A stretch of 64,000 bases of DNA from the NCBI RefSeq assembly GCF_024713975.1, contig NC_091116.1, positions 11,252,986 to 11,316,985 of the forward strand. The letters are read 5' to 3'. Position numbers and translations under genes: made by a program. This DNA comes from Paralichthys olivaceus (lineage: Eukaryota > Chordata > Actinopteri > Pleuronectiformes > Paralichthyidae). Of this stretch, positions 24,736 through 53,480 are shown in pieces (position 1 is the first letter of the stretch; every line of letters starts with the position of its first letter). The notes below the pieces were generated by a model. It searched no databases, was not told where the DNA came from, and saw only the letters and a program-made list of their open reading frames with translations.

Positions 24736-26116
24736 CTATGTAGAGAAGAGGGGGCCAGTCGAAGCAGCAGTGAAAACAGGGCCAGTGTAGAGTCCTGGCC
24801 CATCAACAGGAACCTAGGGACAAAATAGAAAACACTTACACATGTAGAATGATATTTTCTATGATAATCAGTGTTTCTGTCTGTGAATCAGTATCTCTCT
24901 GTTTCTGTCCATCTGTATGTCTTTTGTTTCGTATCTTATGGCTGTGTATTCCTTGTGTGCAGCATTTAGATTAATGACTGAGATTTTACTGTAAATTAGT
25001 TTTATAATACTGTTAATACATTATGATCCAAAGCAAACTACAACAACCTAAATCAAACTGTAAAATGAAAGCTACTTGTCTTATAAAAAGAGTAATTTGG
25101 TTGCTCCTGAGACACATTAAAAAGAATGTCAGTAGTTGGACAGGTATTTTGTCTTTGACCCCAGTATGATATTCTGAACTGGTGATGAAGAGTTGGAGAA
25201 TCTCTCAAGTTATTACAACTCATCCAGAGGAGGTCATGAATGTATGAACCAATTTTGGTCACTTCGGTGAAGATCCAAATAAAAATCTGGATCTAATGAT
25301 TTGAAATGTAGTTTGATAAGGAGATTGTCTTTGGTGGAGGTATGTGCTCTACTGAGTGCCAATCTACAATGTTTTTTTAATTAAAACATGAGGATTGCAT
25401 TAAGGAGCTTGATATAAACAATGTATGTGCTAGGTTGTATTGAACTGACTACATAAATGATCTAATACAGGTAAAATAAAGTTCATATTGCCCTCTATGT
25501 TGTGCTGCTCTGATTATCTGCTTATTGTTTTGAATTCTACCTCTCCCAGAGCCTGTAAGGCAACTGTAGCTGCCATGGCCTTGGCATGTTTCTTGTTGGG
25601 GCTGGCTGTCTGTGGCTGGTAGTCCACGCCATTCACTGTCACCTGGAAACAACACGCGTGGATGCATGTGTGAATGTCAGAATGTGACCAAGATACAACA
25701 AAGAGCAGCATGTGAATGAGAACAGGGACACAGACAAGAAGGAAACCTATTGATATCAAATATGTTGCTGTTGCTCTTTTGAAATGTGTGATCATTTGCA
25801 TTTAGCTCAAAGAATCACTGTGTCAGAGTGCAGGCTCCCTGAGCTGCAGACAAAATTCAAATCTTTGTGAATTTCCTCTCATCTTTTATCATCAAACTGA
25901 GATGAACAGGGTTTTAACACTGTGGACGGAACTCTCAAAGGTCTAATATGTAACCAGCTAATGAAAATGAGTGAAGATGCACAGAATCAAGATAACCCAC
26001 CTTGAAGAGGAAATTCTTGCGGTGGTCAGGGCCGCTGTGGTGAACCATGACAAAGTCTGGCTGCATTATCCGTTTCTTGTTGCACAACTCGATAAGAGCC
26101 GACACCGGGTGCTTCC

Positions 26117-26204
<88 letters not shown>

Positions 26205-29200
26205 TTAACAGAGCAGAGTTTAAGAAAAGTCGGAATTGAACTGACTGAATATTCAAATATGTTTTTCATATGGATTTTGATCAATGCAAAAAATCATAAG
26301 GAAGTGAAAGTGGATTTTTGTGTTTGTATTAAATTAGATCTGGGTCATTGTGAATTTGAAGACCTGAGTTCAATCACCTGAGAAAAGAAAGCCATAAAAT
26401 CTTATTACAATCAATACATTGAAAATTAAAATGTCTTGTCATCAGTCATTTTAAGATGTATTTATTTCATCTCGACATGTTTTAAGAGTTATCTTTAAGT
26501 TTTCATGTTTTATTTTCAAGTTGTGTTTTGTACATCTGTGTGTATCCATAGCCTAACAATCAATCACTTTTCCTGTACTTGCAACAGTAGAAAGGATGTG
26601 GTTAAACGTTGTATTCTGTTTACAGCTGCAGGAGAAAATCTTCAGGTTCAGTTTTCCCTGTCCACATGTGTTTGCTGTGTGTCTGTTACCCATTAGATCT
26701 TTGGTTACCACCAGTCCTCCTGTCTGCTTCTGGGGCTTCTCTCCTTCGGCAACTAGTCCTGCAATGCAAAAAAAACATGACCACCATAAGTGGCATCATT
26801 AATATCACTAAAGCTAAAGCTAGGCCTGGATTCAGGGGTGTTTCACACAGAGATGCTGGGACTCAGTCAGAGTTACGGATGCTGAGAGATTGAAGATTTG
26901 GATTTATTAATTTGAATGGCCAAACAGCATTTTGCACAAGCTTTGGAACCTTTTACACAACAACAGACAGCAAACTTGAACATGTCAAAGCTGCATAGGA
27001 TCATATTCAGTTTACACAGGGAACACAGGTTGATCCTTCATAAGAACTTGTGCCTAACTTTATTATGTCATGTTCTACATGTGAGCATCAGAAATGCTAC
27101 ACAGAAAATACACTGAATGCTTGAAGATGAAATTTAACATGGCAAATAGGGTACTTCTTTTTTTTTGCAGTTACAGTCTTTCCCCAGGAGAGGGTGCTGC
27201 AAACACAACCTTCAGATATCTGTGTGTTTAGATAATTTCTAAATGAATAAATGAGAAGAGAAAATTTGAACATTGATATATAAACATATATATAAATAAA
27301 TATATATATGTTTATAGTATTTTTATAGTTTTATAGTATTTTGTGGTGTCATACCTTTGCGGTCGACCTTGAAGTCGATAATGATTGGCTCAACTGTACC
27401 CTCGCGGTTCCTCCCTAGGCCCTCCCCTGTCCTCCAGCCCATTTTTCTCATCAGGAACTCCCCGACACCCCCTGATACTGGGGCCGCCCTGAGGAACTGG
27501 TCCTGACAGAGACAAAAGTGGGAGAGGACAGTGACAAACAGTGATTGATGATATTGAGGGAAAATAAGGGAGAAAACGCCCAACAAAAACACAGTCGAGT
27601 GTATGTTGTGTGCTTGTGGGTCTCACCTTCTTCAGCCATGCTTGTGGTCCACTGGTGGACAGCTCCTCGGAGCTCAAAACTTGGGCTCCAGTCGAACCAG
27701 TGAAGAGACCAGGGACAGTGTTGGATTGGGCCCAAGCATCTACCTATGAAAAGAAGACATTTCTAATTGATCAAAGATTCTATAAAATCCAACAGTCGAA
27801 TGAAGAAGACACTGTGGGGACATGTCATTAGCATTACGTGCACACAAAATATTTTATTTCAATAAAACAAAATGGGGAAGAAGATGTGTTTTTATAGTAT
27901 TGTCCATTTAGGTTAACTGGTATATTGCTGGACCCACAGAGGAGAGAAGGAAATTTCAGAAGCAGAAAGTGTTTCATACCTGCTCCTGCGCCCTGCTGAG
28001 CATACAGATGGCACTGACGTCATACGGGTTCTCAGCCAAACGCCTCTGAGCTTTGATTCTCTCGGTTACAGCCTGAGAGATATCTACAGGCTGCAGAAAG
28101 TGAGGGAGGGAGAACAGAGGAGAGAAAGAAGAAAAGGGGAGAGGAGAATGATTTTAAAAAGCCAAACCAAAACACATTTTCCATTAAATTCAGTATGCAC
28201 AATACACCTGTACTCCTTACCTGCATCACAGGGTCCGGAAACACGCTGTCATTAACAGGCGCAAGTACTGGCTGTTCGACAGCCTCAGGCGACCCTGCCA
28301 CCACCGTTTCGCCCAATGATGAAGTGGCTGACACTGTGGGAACTGTGCTCGGGGCCTTTCTAGATGCAGCTGCAGCTTTGTCTGCTGCTTTGTCGACCAG
28401 AACCCATTCTCCATAGGCGCCCAACGCCTCGCCCTCCTGGACAGTGTAACAAATTAAATTAGTTACAAGGCATTCACAAACTGTTATTACGACGACAATA
28501 ATAATAAAGTAACCGGAACACAGTTTGGAGGTTCTCAACCATGTCGGGACCAGCACACTTTTCTGACCTTCTTACGATGCTGACATCCTGAAGACACAGG
28601 AAACTCCTTGGCAATGCCTGCATCGCTTCGCACTGCTGGACGAACTGTCATGTTCTGGAGGGTTAATAAAAAAGCAAAATATTACGATCATTTATATTTC
28701 TCTCTAACCTGTTGCTTTATTACTTAATATTTAGGTGTAATTTATTTAATTACATTTACGGAATTCACTTACTGGCTGGCAGGTGTGTGTTAAAATTCAT
28801 ATGTCAGGACACCTCAAACAGAGCCAATAAATCATGCTGCTTGGTAAATTACACTGCAAGAAATCATAACAAAAACACTTATGCCTGAGTCTACGCTGCA
28901 ACGACAAATACAAAGCAGCAGGTCTGGGGTGGGCGGACTCGATGAGAGGGAGTGGTGATTCAGAAATATGTTCTCCTCCACTCACATCTCTGGTCTCATC
29001 ATTCTGACATTGTCCAAGATAATCATGTTGTTGTCTGAATGGTTCAGAGATGCAGAGCATAGCTTTTTTTTTCACAATCAATAAGCAATAACCATGCAGA
29101 CCACTAGAACAAACGCAGAGCAGCTTACATTAATTGTATTAGGCTCGAGTTGGATTCGGACACAGAAAACCGAATGTCTGTCTGATTCGGGTCAGGCTCC

Positions 29201-32200
29201 ATTACTTTTCTCTCAGCCTCGGATGGATTGGGACAGAAAAATTAGACCAGAGCTGCTTTCTAGTTTGCGCCTCTCCTCCCACCAGTGCACCAAACACTAC
29301 ACACCAAACAATAACAGTGCTGCTTTGCATTGGTCGTGCTGCGATTGAAATTAGGGCCCCATATGTCAAAGTGACAACAAACAACAGCAGGAAAATGGAT
29401 TCATATTTCTTACAGCCTCCCTTGTTTCTTTGGAAGGAATCCAATGTTTGAGAAGCACATAATGAGGCAAAAATTTAAGTAACAACATGAATATGAAAAT
29501 AGTAGAGGTTAATATTCTCCCATCAATAAGACAATCATGTCAGTGTAATATATTTGCAATTCAAGGGCAGTTCTAGGGGTAATGTTACAAGGGGGTAATA
29601 TTTCTAATAGATAAGTGGAACAATAAATAACAGTTCATTTATTAACATTAATGATGTTCCATGTGTTTTTGTGTAATAAAAGTTAAATCCTTTCCTGTAC
29701 TGTCTTCTAATTGGGGTTCACCACACATTCACAAGTGATATGGAAACAAATATTAAACCATGTATGTTTATGTTACATTGATGCTGAAGCTGATGGCTTT
29801 TTGCTCCCGAAGACCTCCTCCTCCAAATGGTTTCCCATCATCCTCTTCGTCTGACACATGAGGCACTGCCACCGGCAGCTCGCCTTTACTGTCCACGATC
29901 ATCTTGCATTTCTACAAAACACACAAAAGCACCCACACACACAGCAAATAATGTTATTATGTCACAGCTCAAATTGTTTCTGTGTGCAGTGAAACTCCAG
30001 TTATCACTTGTCAAACATTGCAAGAGTTGGACTCTACATTTGTCTAGAAATTGACCCATGCGTTTGTATTGTCCTCCCTAGATTACTGTAATGTACTCTA
30101 TACTGGCTTACCCCCCCCCCCCCAAAAAAAACCTTTATTGGCTGCAACTTGATCAAAATTCTGCAGATAAGTCAACCTATCACACCCTGTTTGTTCATAC
30201 ATTTAATTGTTTGAACATCTTTTATTGTCTGAATATAATACTTGGTTAAAATGTGCACTTACATCAGTAAACTCCTTAATGCTGATGCTATTTGCCTGTT
30301 TTGCCACTTTCCTCTTCACCTCCTCCAGAGCAGTGATGTTTGGTTGTGCTGCAGCAGGAGGAGGCTTGTTGGTGATGGAAGGCAGTGAGAGCAGTGAGGG
30401 AAAAGTACCCATGTTTGACAAGGCTGCTGTCATGGTGGCTGTGAGGGACAGAGACACAGAGACAGTCAGACAGGAACTGAAGAAAAACTAATACAGCACC
30501 TACTGAAATTAATAAGTTAGAGACAAGCAAATAGCTTTCCAAATCATTAGATCATAGGGGTTACATATGTTTTTAATAATAGCTTTAAATATTATAACAT
30601 AATATATCCTCATTTAATGAGGATAAAAGCCTTTGTAGAGGTCCACAGGGAGGATATGGCCACTGGACAGATGGACTATAAAACACAAGACACAAAAGAA
30701 GTTGTGCAGAAAGAAAACAAGATTCAAAAACATACCGGCAGTCATGCTGGCCATAGCAGCATTCATGGCCATACTTGGCAGAGTCATGGGAAGAACCGTG
30801 GACCTCAGGCTGGCAGGAACGGGCATACCTGCTTTGGCACACATAGCAGCAGCATTGGCCTTGGCGATTTCCAACAACTGGTCCTTATCTGAGGAGAATA
30901 AACAGAATGCACTTATAATCTTTAAAACTGCTTCATTGGAAATGTGCATATCGTCAGTTGTTTGTGGACATAGCCACACACGTGTGTAGCTCAACAGATG
31001 GCATGTAGACATTACATAACAACTAAAGCAGGGAAGACAAAGCAAAGGGCACAACAGTAGTATCCAGCATTCAAACGAGTGACTTCCTATAATCTGACCC
31101 AGTTCACTGATGCGTTGAGGACTGTTGTTCGAACTGCCGTGTTTCCTGGTGGGTGATGACCTATCTTTGCGGAGGATGAGTACAGGAGAGTGACTCGGTT
31201 CTCTTTTCCAGCGGTCCCTCTGGCTGTATGTAGCCCTCCTCCGGCTCCGTGACCCAGACCATGAGCGTGACCTCCTGGACCTCCGACCCCCCGACCTGCA
31301 CAGACAACACATAGGTCAGTTTATTTGTAGGCAAGGCCTGATGCTAAATATTACAAGAAAGAATAGAAAAATGTTGTGTGTATATATACATAATATATAT
31401 TCTGACTCCTGAAATTCATTTCAACAGCCCTAGTAACAATATAAATAATGAGTAAATAATAAACACATTTAGTATGCAAGGAATCCCGATGAAGAAAAGA
31501 CTCCATTCTCTCTACCTTGACCGCGATCTCGTCCTCCTTGAAGGGCTTCTTGATCTGGAACTCTTTCTGTGGCTCCGACATGGAGACTTGGATCTTTTCT
31601 GCCTTTTTGATGACTTTCCCTCTTTGCTCCGCGGTGGGGATTTGGATGTTTTCCTCTTTTTTTTTGCCTGTGATTTATCATTGGTGGCAAGGTACCTGGG
31701 GTACTCAGCTACTTTCAGCTGAGGGAAGCTGAGCTCAGCAGTTGGGTCAGGTTTAGTAGCTATGGACTGGTCCAGCGAGGACTGTGATGTGCCACAACCT
31801 GCATGTTCAGTTAAAAAAGATACTTAAACACAATTCAAAACAACTGAACAAAGCTATTTCAAATGTCAGACTGTGACACAAAAAGGTAAAAAGTAAGAAT
31901 TTTACACCCACAAAAAAGGATTCAGCCTGACCTAGAGCCTTAACTTTAACTCCATATTCAGCATTAGTACAATTATATCAAAAAGGTCCGACCTGGTGTC
32001 TGTGTTGTTTCCTCTGCTTTCTCTTCTTTTTTTTCTGCTGGCTTCTCACACTGATCGGGGCTCAGCAGCTCGGCCGTGCTCGACTCTGTCAGCTCCTCTG
32101 TTGTTATGTTTCTTGTACAAGGGCTGGGGGCCAGCTGAGGCGACTGGTTGCTTTTTGAAGGACCCTGGGGCGACTGTGTGGGTTCGTTCAAAGCTCTCCT

Positions 32201-35125
32201 CTTCTCTGAGGAGCTGCAGACAGAAATTTCAAATTGGATATTTGAAAATTAGTTATGCTTTGAACCAAAAATAATGTCTCAACTATCAATCAATCAACGG
32301 CTTTCATTCCCACCTGGACCAGGTCCTGTGGCGCTTTGAGCTGGATAAGGAGCGAGTCCGAGATCTTTGGTGGTGGTAATCACACCGAGAGCGTAAGGGT
32401 ATGCTCGCTAAGCAGGAATGTGGATGATTATCGGAATGTGACTGTGAGCAGGAACGGGAACGGGAACGACAACTCCGCCTCCCACGTCTTTCCTCATCTC
32501 TTCTCCCTTTATTGGAGCTGTCCTGTTGGGAAGCAGTGACATGTTTAATGTCCCTGATGTGTATGTGGCATTATGAATGCTCACAAAGTCGGCTTCAACT
32601 AAAAGGATAGAGCCCACAAATATATGAGTAAAACTTAACTTTGGGTTAACATTGGGGAAAAGTATGAAGAAGATTTTTTTTACCTGTTTGGGGATGATAT
32701 CAGGCAGCTCCTCTCGTCGCCTTGGCGATAAGCTTTGAACAAAATTACCATCCCTCTGCTTTGACACATACTCAGAGTCGGAACCTGATGAGTTGTCTTC
32801 ACCTTTCCTCTTTCGCTTCTTCTTCTTCCGCTTTCCTGTCGAGTGCCGCTTATGGCATTTGGACTTGCTCTTCTTCTCTTCACCTGGACAAACAGTTCAT
32901 CAGCTTGTAGAGTGCAGTATGTTCTGTACAACAGAAATCACTGCATACGTGGAGATGATATATACACATACAGTACAAGACCTAGTGTAAAAGTGATGCA
33001 ATAATGTGTCTTCTTCAGACTGCTTTAGTGTGAATTTTTAATATTCCATGGTGGGACTGGTACTTTCACAGTCAAAGATTTGTGTAGTTTTCTATGAAAT
33101 GAGACAGAGACTCACCTTGCTCCTTATTCACCTCTGTCGGGGTTCTTCTTCTATGAAGAAAAGATAAAACCTGAGTTAGGCACATTTGAAAAGCAGGCAT
33201 TAATAGTAAAATAGCAAGAATTTTTGCTTTTTTATCGACAACGACAGAAACATTTCTAAATAAACCCAATTTTTAACGAGAGATGGATTAAAAGCAGTGA
33301 ATTAAGTTTGCCACAGGTGAACTCCAGTCAAGTTCTAAATAGCCTTCAAGTATAATAAAAGCAAACAGGAGGCACCGGACCACAGTTTGAAGTGCAACAG
33401 CAAAATATTTGATTACTTTGGAAAATGAGAGATTGTAGTTTCTGATTTTTAATAAATCTGCAAACATTACTCAAAAGTGTTCATAACTGTGTTGTAACGG
33501 CCTCATGACCAGGTTTTTGGGATGCTTGCAGAGGTAGTGGAGAGACAGAGGGAAGAGGCAAGCCAAGGGAGTCAGACCAGGACCAAACAGTGGATCCAAA
33601 ACCAAAGACAAGGGGAGTCCACAGACACCACCACTAGGAGACCAGCACCCATGAGGCAGCAAATGCCAGCTTCTGGGTATGGCTAAGAAAGAGGGACAAG
33701 ATTAGGAGAGCCAGCAGCCCCTGAGAAGGATAGAGATCCATGTTCATTGCGTTCTCTGTGAGATGTTCCAGGATAAGGGGAGAAACAACTATGAATGGTG
33801 TTCCCCAGCGGATGACCCTGCAGCTAACCAGATCTTAACATCTAACCTGTTCAAGTCGATTAAAGCCAAATATTCAATTTAAGTTATACTGGGCTCTTTT
33901 TGTCAGAATAACCGGAGAAAGAAATTCGAGGCACAGCCCTTTTCATCAAATCCAAACGCAGACAGCACTAGACTCCACCTGTTACAAGTGGAGGATCACA
34001 GTGTTGTTAAACAGTATGAATATGACCATTTTGTGAGTATTGACAGTCATACACAAGGTTCACCTTGATTGTTTTGTTCCTTCCTGTTCTGCCACGGACT
34101 CTGAGCTGCTCTCCTTCTGTCGATTCCTCTTCTTCTTCTTACTTTTGTGTTTTTTGTGCTTCTTGTGTTTCTTCTGTGAACCGCTGGCCCTGAAGTCGTC
34201 CTGTTTCTCTCTGTCTGTGGTGGCTTTCTCTGCCGCCTCCACTTCACTGCAAGGACCTGCTAGATCACCAACACTGACAGATACACAGAGGCAGAGAAAG
34301 AGATGTTATAGTTTAGCTGCTCCTTTTTATATGTATAACTGGGCAACACAGCTCAGACAATGGTTGATTCATGTCCACACAAAAAAAAAAGGCTGGCTGG
34401 ACATTCATTCAGAGAACTGTACAAGGAGGGAAATGGTAGGTTAACATCTGGATAAATCTCACATATGTTTATGTTTTCCAGAGTGTAGAAAGTATGACTT
34501 ACTTATTCAGAAAAGTCATACTTTTCAAACAGATGCCAGGGATTTAAAGCCTAGGACTACTTCTGAGGAGAATAGGGGGTTTATATGAGGGTTTATTCTA
34601 GCAACACAAAGTCACAATGCAAGTAATCTTAAGGAGAAAATACTTTATTTAAATAGGTGTCTGCAGCAACATAGCTCTATACATGGAATCTAAAAGATCA
34701 TACATCTATAAACCTGCACTCCTTTCTCTGAATGGACACAAAGTGCAAACTGTCCATTCACGTACAATAATAACAATAACTAGCTAACCAGTAAAACAGA
34801 AAACCTGATTAAAACATGGTTCCTTTGCTCCTGGTGTATTACTTTGAATGGGGCTTTATCTAAACCCCACCATCCTCACTAACAACATCGCTACTAGTTG
34901 TATCTGGACGTTTAAATGTGTAAATACAAAGCTAGCGTTAGCTTGTAGTGTAACCAGAGCGGAAAACCTTCGTTTGTTCCACGAGCTATCAAACTGTATT
35001 TAAATATCACTCAAACGAACACAAAACACAACGTTGACATACGGTTTTTCTTCATTTTGGTCTTCAATTTCTCTGATTTTACTCAATATAAAATCCTGGA
35101 AAATTTGCTCTATGTTGGCCGCCAT
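24736..35125 (-). CDS. son: SON, DNA/RNA-binding splicing cofactor of nuclear speckles (20 coding exons)
   Basis: SON promotes splicing of weak introns and scaffolds nuclear speckles. Exons from the start: 35125-35043, 34273-34064, 33150-33116, 32883-32684, 32522-32314, 32213-31993, 31798-31516, 31295-31099, 30888-30736, 30438-30263, 29911-29777, 28654-28568, 28436-28221, 28090-27980, 27743-27627, 27502-27355, 26758-26690, 26116-26001, 25642-25541, 24813-24736. All joins keep frame, giving 981 codons plus stop. The protein starts MAANIEQIFQDFILSKIREI, then has lysine-rich KKHKKHK runs (exon 2), an arginine/serine region (about 177-479), the DKDQLLEIAKANAAAMC block, a G-patch (about 820-850) and a double-stranded RNA-binding domain (about 884-956). 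The ATG has A at -3 and G at +4. Mammalian SON is far longer because of a giant repeat-rich exon; none is visible here. The last exon is the least certain. Confidence 0.95.
25541..26116 (-). other. son: SON exons 18-19: double-stranded RNA-binding domain
   Basis: Exon 18 (26116-26001) reads KHPVSALIELCNKKRIM and SGPDHRKNFLFK. Exon 19 (25642-25541) reads VTVNGVDYQPQTASPNKKHA. Together they give the alpha-beta-beta-beta-alpha fold with the KKHAKAMAA lysine patch that contacts RNA. They are separated by a 358 nt intron. Confidence 0.92.
26120..26203. repeat. Long CA/TG microsatellite at the acceptor of SON exon 18
   Basis: About 41 uninterrupted CA units on the plus strand. On the SON strand the TG run leads straight into CAG/GGAAGC, the acceptor of the RNA-binding-domain exon. 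There is almost no separate polypyrimidine tract. Confidence 0.97.
27355..27502 (-). other. son: SON exon 16: G-patch
   Basis: The exon encodes DQFLRAAPVSGG, then the glycine-spaced RKMGWRTGEGLGRNREG core and EPIIIDFKVDRKG. This matches the SON G-patch closely. G-patches typically engage DEAH helicases during splicing. Confidence 0.93.
30040..30195 (+). mobile_element. LINE reverse-transcriptase fragment in SON intron 10
   Basis: The plus strand reads FVLSSLDYCNVLYTGLP and, after a C/A homopolymer break near 30110-30128, LQLDQNSADKSTYHTL-like wording. This is the RT-distal LDYCN...LQ..QN region of L2/CR1-type LINEs. It lies antisense to SON, is short and broken, and should be inert. Confidence 0.65.
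31099..32522 (-). other. son: SON exons 5-8: arginine/serine-rich region
   Basis: Exons 5, 7 and 8 encode runs such as CRSRSRSCSQS, SRSRSPSRRTRSRSR and RRSRRSRSWSGSRSRRR. Exon 6 is acidic and serine/proline-rich. RS regions drive speckle localisation and contacts with SR proteins. The four exons total 910 coding nt. Confidence 0.88.
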
Positions 35126-35230
35126 GTTTTTAATGTGCATCACTTTCCGGGTCCGGGTAGGAACGGTTCCCCCGCCCCAACAGTTCCGGGGCTCAGTCGA
35201 GTTCGAACAAAGTGCCAAATAATAAAAGCT
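35126..35230 (-). promoter_or_regulatory. SON 5' flank and probable core promoter
   Basis: Directly upstream of the SON start the minus strand has GGCGGGGGAACCG (GC-box-like) and ACCCGGACCCGGAAAGTG, close to an ETS site, and no TATA box. This is typical of a housekeeping promoter. The start site itself cannot be read from sequence. Confidence 0.5.
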
Positions 35231-38200
35231 AATTAAATAGTCTTGTCATTTGGACCACAGTGTCCCTGTTGTCTCAAGACAGTCTGGAGATGTTACTCTC
35301 AAAATCTAATGAGACAATCTATCAGTCCAAGTGAACGTGTGTGCCAAATCTGAAAGAATTCCCTCGGTTGTTCCTGAAAAATCACATTAACAAGACAAAA
35401 CATGTGTTTTGAGACGTCACAGTGGCCTTAACCTGAAAAACCCCTGAAACCAGTTGATGCATTTGGAAGCAAAGAAGACAAAGTTTGCATAGAGAGATGA
35501 GATTTTATTTTAGGAGAGGACTGCTGTCAAACATTCATATTTAAAAGTGAGGTGGACTGTACAGAAAGATAAGAGCGTTGAATGTGAGTCAGCCGGTTAA
35601 GGCTCACAGCTTTGGTTAGATAGACAGAGGGCAGTGCATTCAGTGAGGGAAATCCTTTAACTCTTATTTTATTGTTAGAATGGATCAATTTTATCCAACT
35701 GAGCTGAATTCACATGTGAAACTTAACTGGTTTTGCACAAAGTGTACTGTGTAATTAAAAATAAATAAATTTGCACTCCTGAAAAGGCAAAGTTACTGAC
35801 TGTGTGTGGTGACTTTGTCTTATAGAAGCCAATTTCCACCAGGACATGAAGAGAAAGCAAGAAAGATTTAAATATGCCCACGATAAGACCAGGTCTTATA
35901 CTAAGATAATACAATGTAAGAGACAAAGTCAAAATGAGAAACAAGGACGTCATGATTAGGTCACATTATCAATGAATTAGGCAAATCTGTCATATTAAGA
36001 CATAAAATTATGAGATAATTTGTTTTGAATCAAAAGCATGAGATTTTTTTTTTTTTTTCCTCAGAAATGGGCTTCCTCATTACCTTGTGTATAACATGAG
36101 GCATTAAGAAGGCTTCATTCTAGCTCAGCACCTCAGCAGTGGACCTCTCACTGTTGCAGGCCTGAGCGTGGTTGAACAGTTGTGGTGCGGAGAGGCAGTT
36201 CGAGGCGTGCTTACATTCATAGTGCAGGGTGGAATGTGACAGAGGAGGGCAGTGACGAGTATCTCAAAGTACAAAAGAGAAAAAAGATTCACTGCAAGCT
36301 CCTTCAGATGACTTTTATACAAAATGACAGTATGTGTTTTTCATTGGGTGCACACTCCGAGCTCTTCACGTGACCTCCACTAAACAACCTGGTTGTGTTT
36401 ACATTTATACACTATTAACTTCATTCACCATCGAAATGATAACAAAGTGAGGTTTTACAGCCTTTACATACAGAACGTGTGATGAGAGTCAGTGGAACAA
36501 ACACACAAGTGGTCAACATCACGAGGAGAGAGAGAGAGAGAGAAAAGAAAACACAAGGAGTTGGAGCTTCCGTGAAGAATGTAATCATAGTGTGCAAATG
36601 TGATAACAAGCTAATAATAATAATAATAATAATGAAACAATGAAAAGAAAATGAATTCTTCTCATGAGAACAAATATGCAGAAGATTTTTTTTGATGCCA
36701 GTTTATACATTAGCAGATGTCAAGTCTTTTTTTTGAGTATGTAATAAATCTGACTTCTTTAATCACATGAGCTGGCACCAGCAGTTATAGAAGAGCTTCT
36801 GACTGGTGTGTGAGTGGTTGGGTGGCACGGTCAGATCCAGAGGTCAGCACTGGGAGGCACTAGCAGCTGCCAGCTCACTGCTATTGGGCCTGGCTCCCCA
36901 ATCTTTGTGCCTCACCCAGCTGTTATGGTAGAATATTGAATTTCAACTCTGCACTTTGTCCCTAAGCACAGAAATAGACAAAACTGGTGAATTATCGTAA
37001 AGCCAGCCGAGCATTATTGTCCTTGCTGCAACTGAACTAATGCATTAACCCCCTCATTTTCAGCCATGCTACTTGTGTAGATGCACAACTTTGATTTTAG
37101 CATCTTCAGAATGCTCTATAATTCACTTTAGGGTACTATATAGAGACCCCCACCCATCACCCTCCCATGCCACCTCTTGACGCCCCATGTGACATTTTCT
37201 AGACTCCCTACTGCTGATGGAATGATTTAATTTGCTTTGTGTATTTGACCATACAAGTTTCTTTCAATCTATAAATCATGAAATGGGGTTAGTTTCAACA
37301 CATTGTAGAAAATAGACTTGGATCAAAGCTTGTTTCAAATCAATCTCAAAGTAAATGAAGATGGTTAAATGCTGAATGTTACTGAATCTAATCATTGACT
37401 TATTAACTCAATAAGTGCTGGCTTGATATTGTTCTTTCATCCAGTTGATCCAGATCTGGTAAAAAATAAAAAGATCCCTCCCCACACAATCTACATCTTA
37501 ATGTTAGTTACATTCAAATCACAACATGTCACTGCCACACGTCATTAGAAAATCACTTTTTCTTTTCAATGAAAATACTGTAACGACGATACCAAAGCTT
37601 CAGTTTGGACTCCAAAATCAGCTGTGGGTAAAGTTCACTGGAAAAATCCCATAAACTGTAGCAAAAACCTCAGACAGGTAACTGCCTTTTTCTCAAAGGC
37701 TCTCAAAAAGAAAGGAAAAAAGCACCGTCTGCATGAGTGCAGTTCTTTCAATGTGCCACACGACGACGCCACACTACAACAAATCCATCACTGACAGCTC
37801 TGGACAGGCCAAGCAATCCTTCAAGGTCCGAGAAAAGTAAAATAAAAGAGGCTGAATCCGCTCAGCTTCTGCAGTGAAGGCAGTGGTTGCTTCAGGTGAT
37901 TTGCACATTTGTACACGGTATCAATGAGGAAGTGAAAAAAAAAGACATCCTCGTCTCAGATTTTGGTCAAATCCTGGCAGTTTCGATCCCCGTCCCAGAA
38001 GGCAGAGTGGGTCTTTTAATTCATCCCAGCATGTGTGTTACTAAGCAGGTGCGAAATACGTGCAGGGGCAATAAAAACATGATTACATGACACAAGTCAG
38101 AGTCACTTCATGGATCAAAAGTCTTCTCTTATAAAACATAGCCCGCTATAAATTAAACTTAAACCATTAACTGGATTCTAAACCCAGATTTTAACACCTT

Positions 38201-38294
38201 TTTTCCAGCAGCTGTTCTATGTGGCTTCTTCCTTCCACAACCAACAGCTGTCTTAAGGGAAGTTGAGAGTTGGGTAGGTGGGAAGTTGAGGGTC
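35231..38294 (-). other. HECW2 3' untranslated region and HECW2-SON spacer
   Basis: About 3 kb without a supported coding exon. HECW2 ends at 38295 and SON starts at 35125 on the same strand. AATAAA-type signals on the minus strand occur near 35508 and 35668, and ATTAAA-type signals near 37210 and 38018. Which is used is unknown. Short GA (36523-36541) and AAT (36612-36634) repeats are present. Confidence 0.5.
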
Positions 38295-53472
<15,178 letters not shown>

Positions 53473-53480
53473 GGTTCCCG

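Noticed and set aside
25935..26381. Open stretches rich in Cys-Val or Thr-His across the CA repeat
   Set aside because: They are translations of a dinucleotide microsatellite and its flanks, overlapping real SON exon 18 in other frames.
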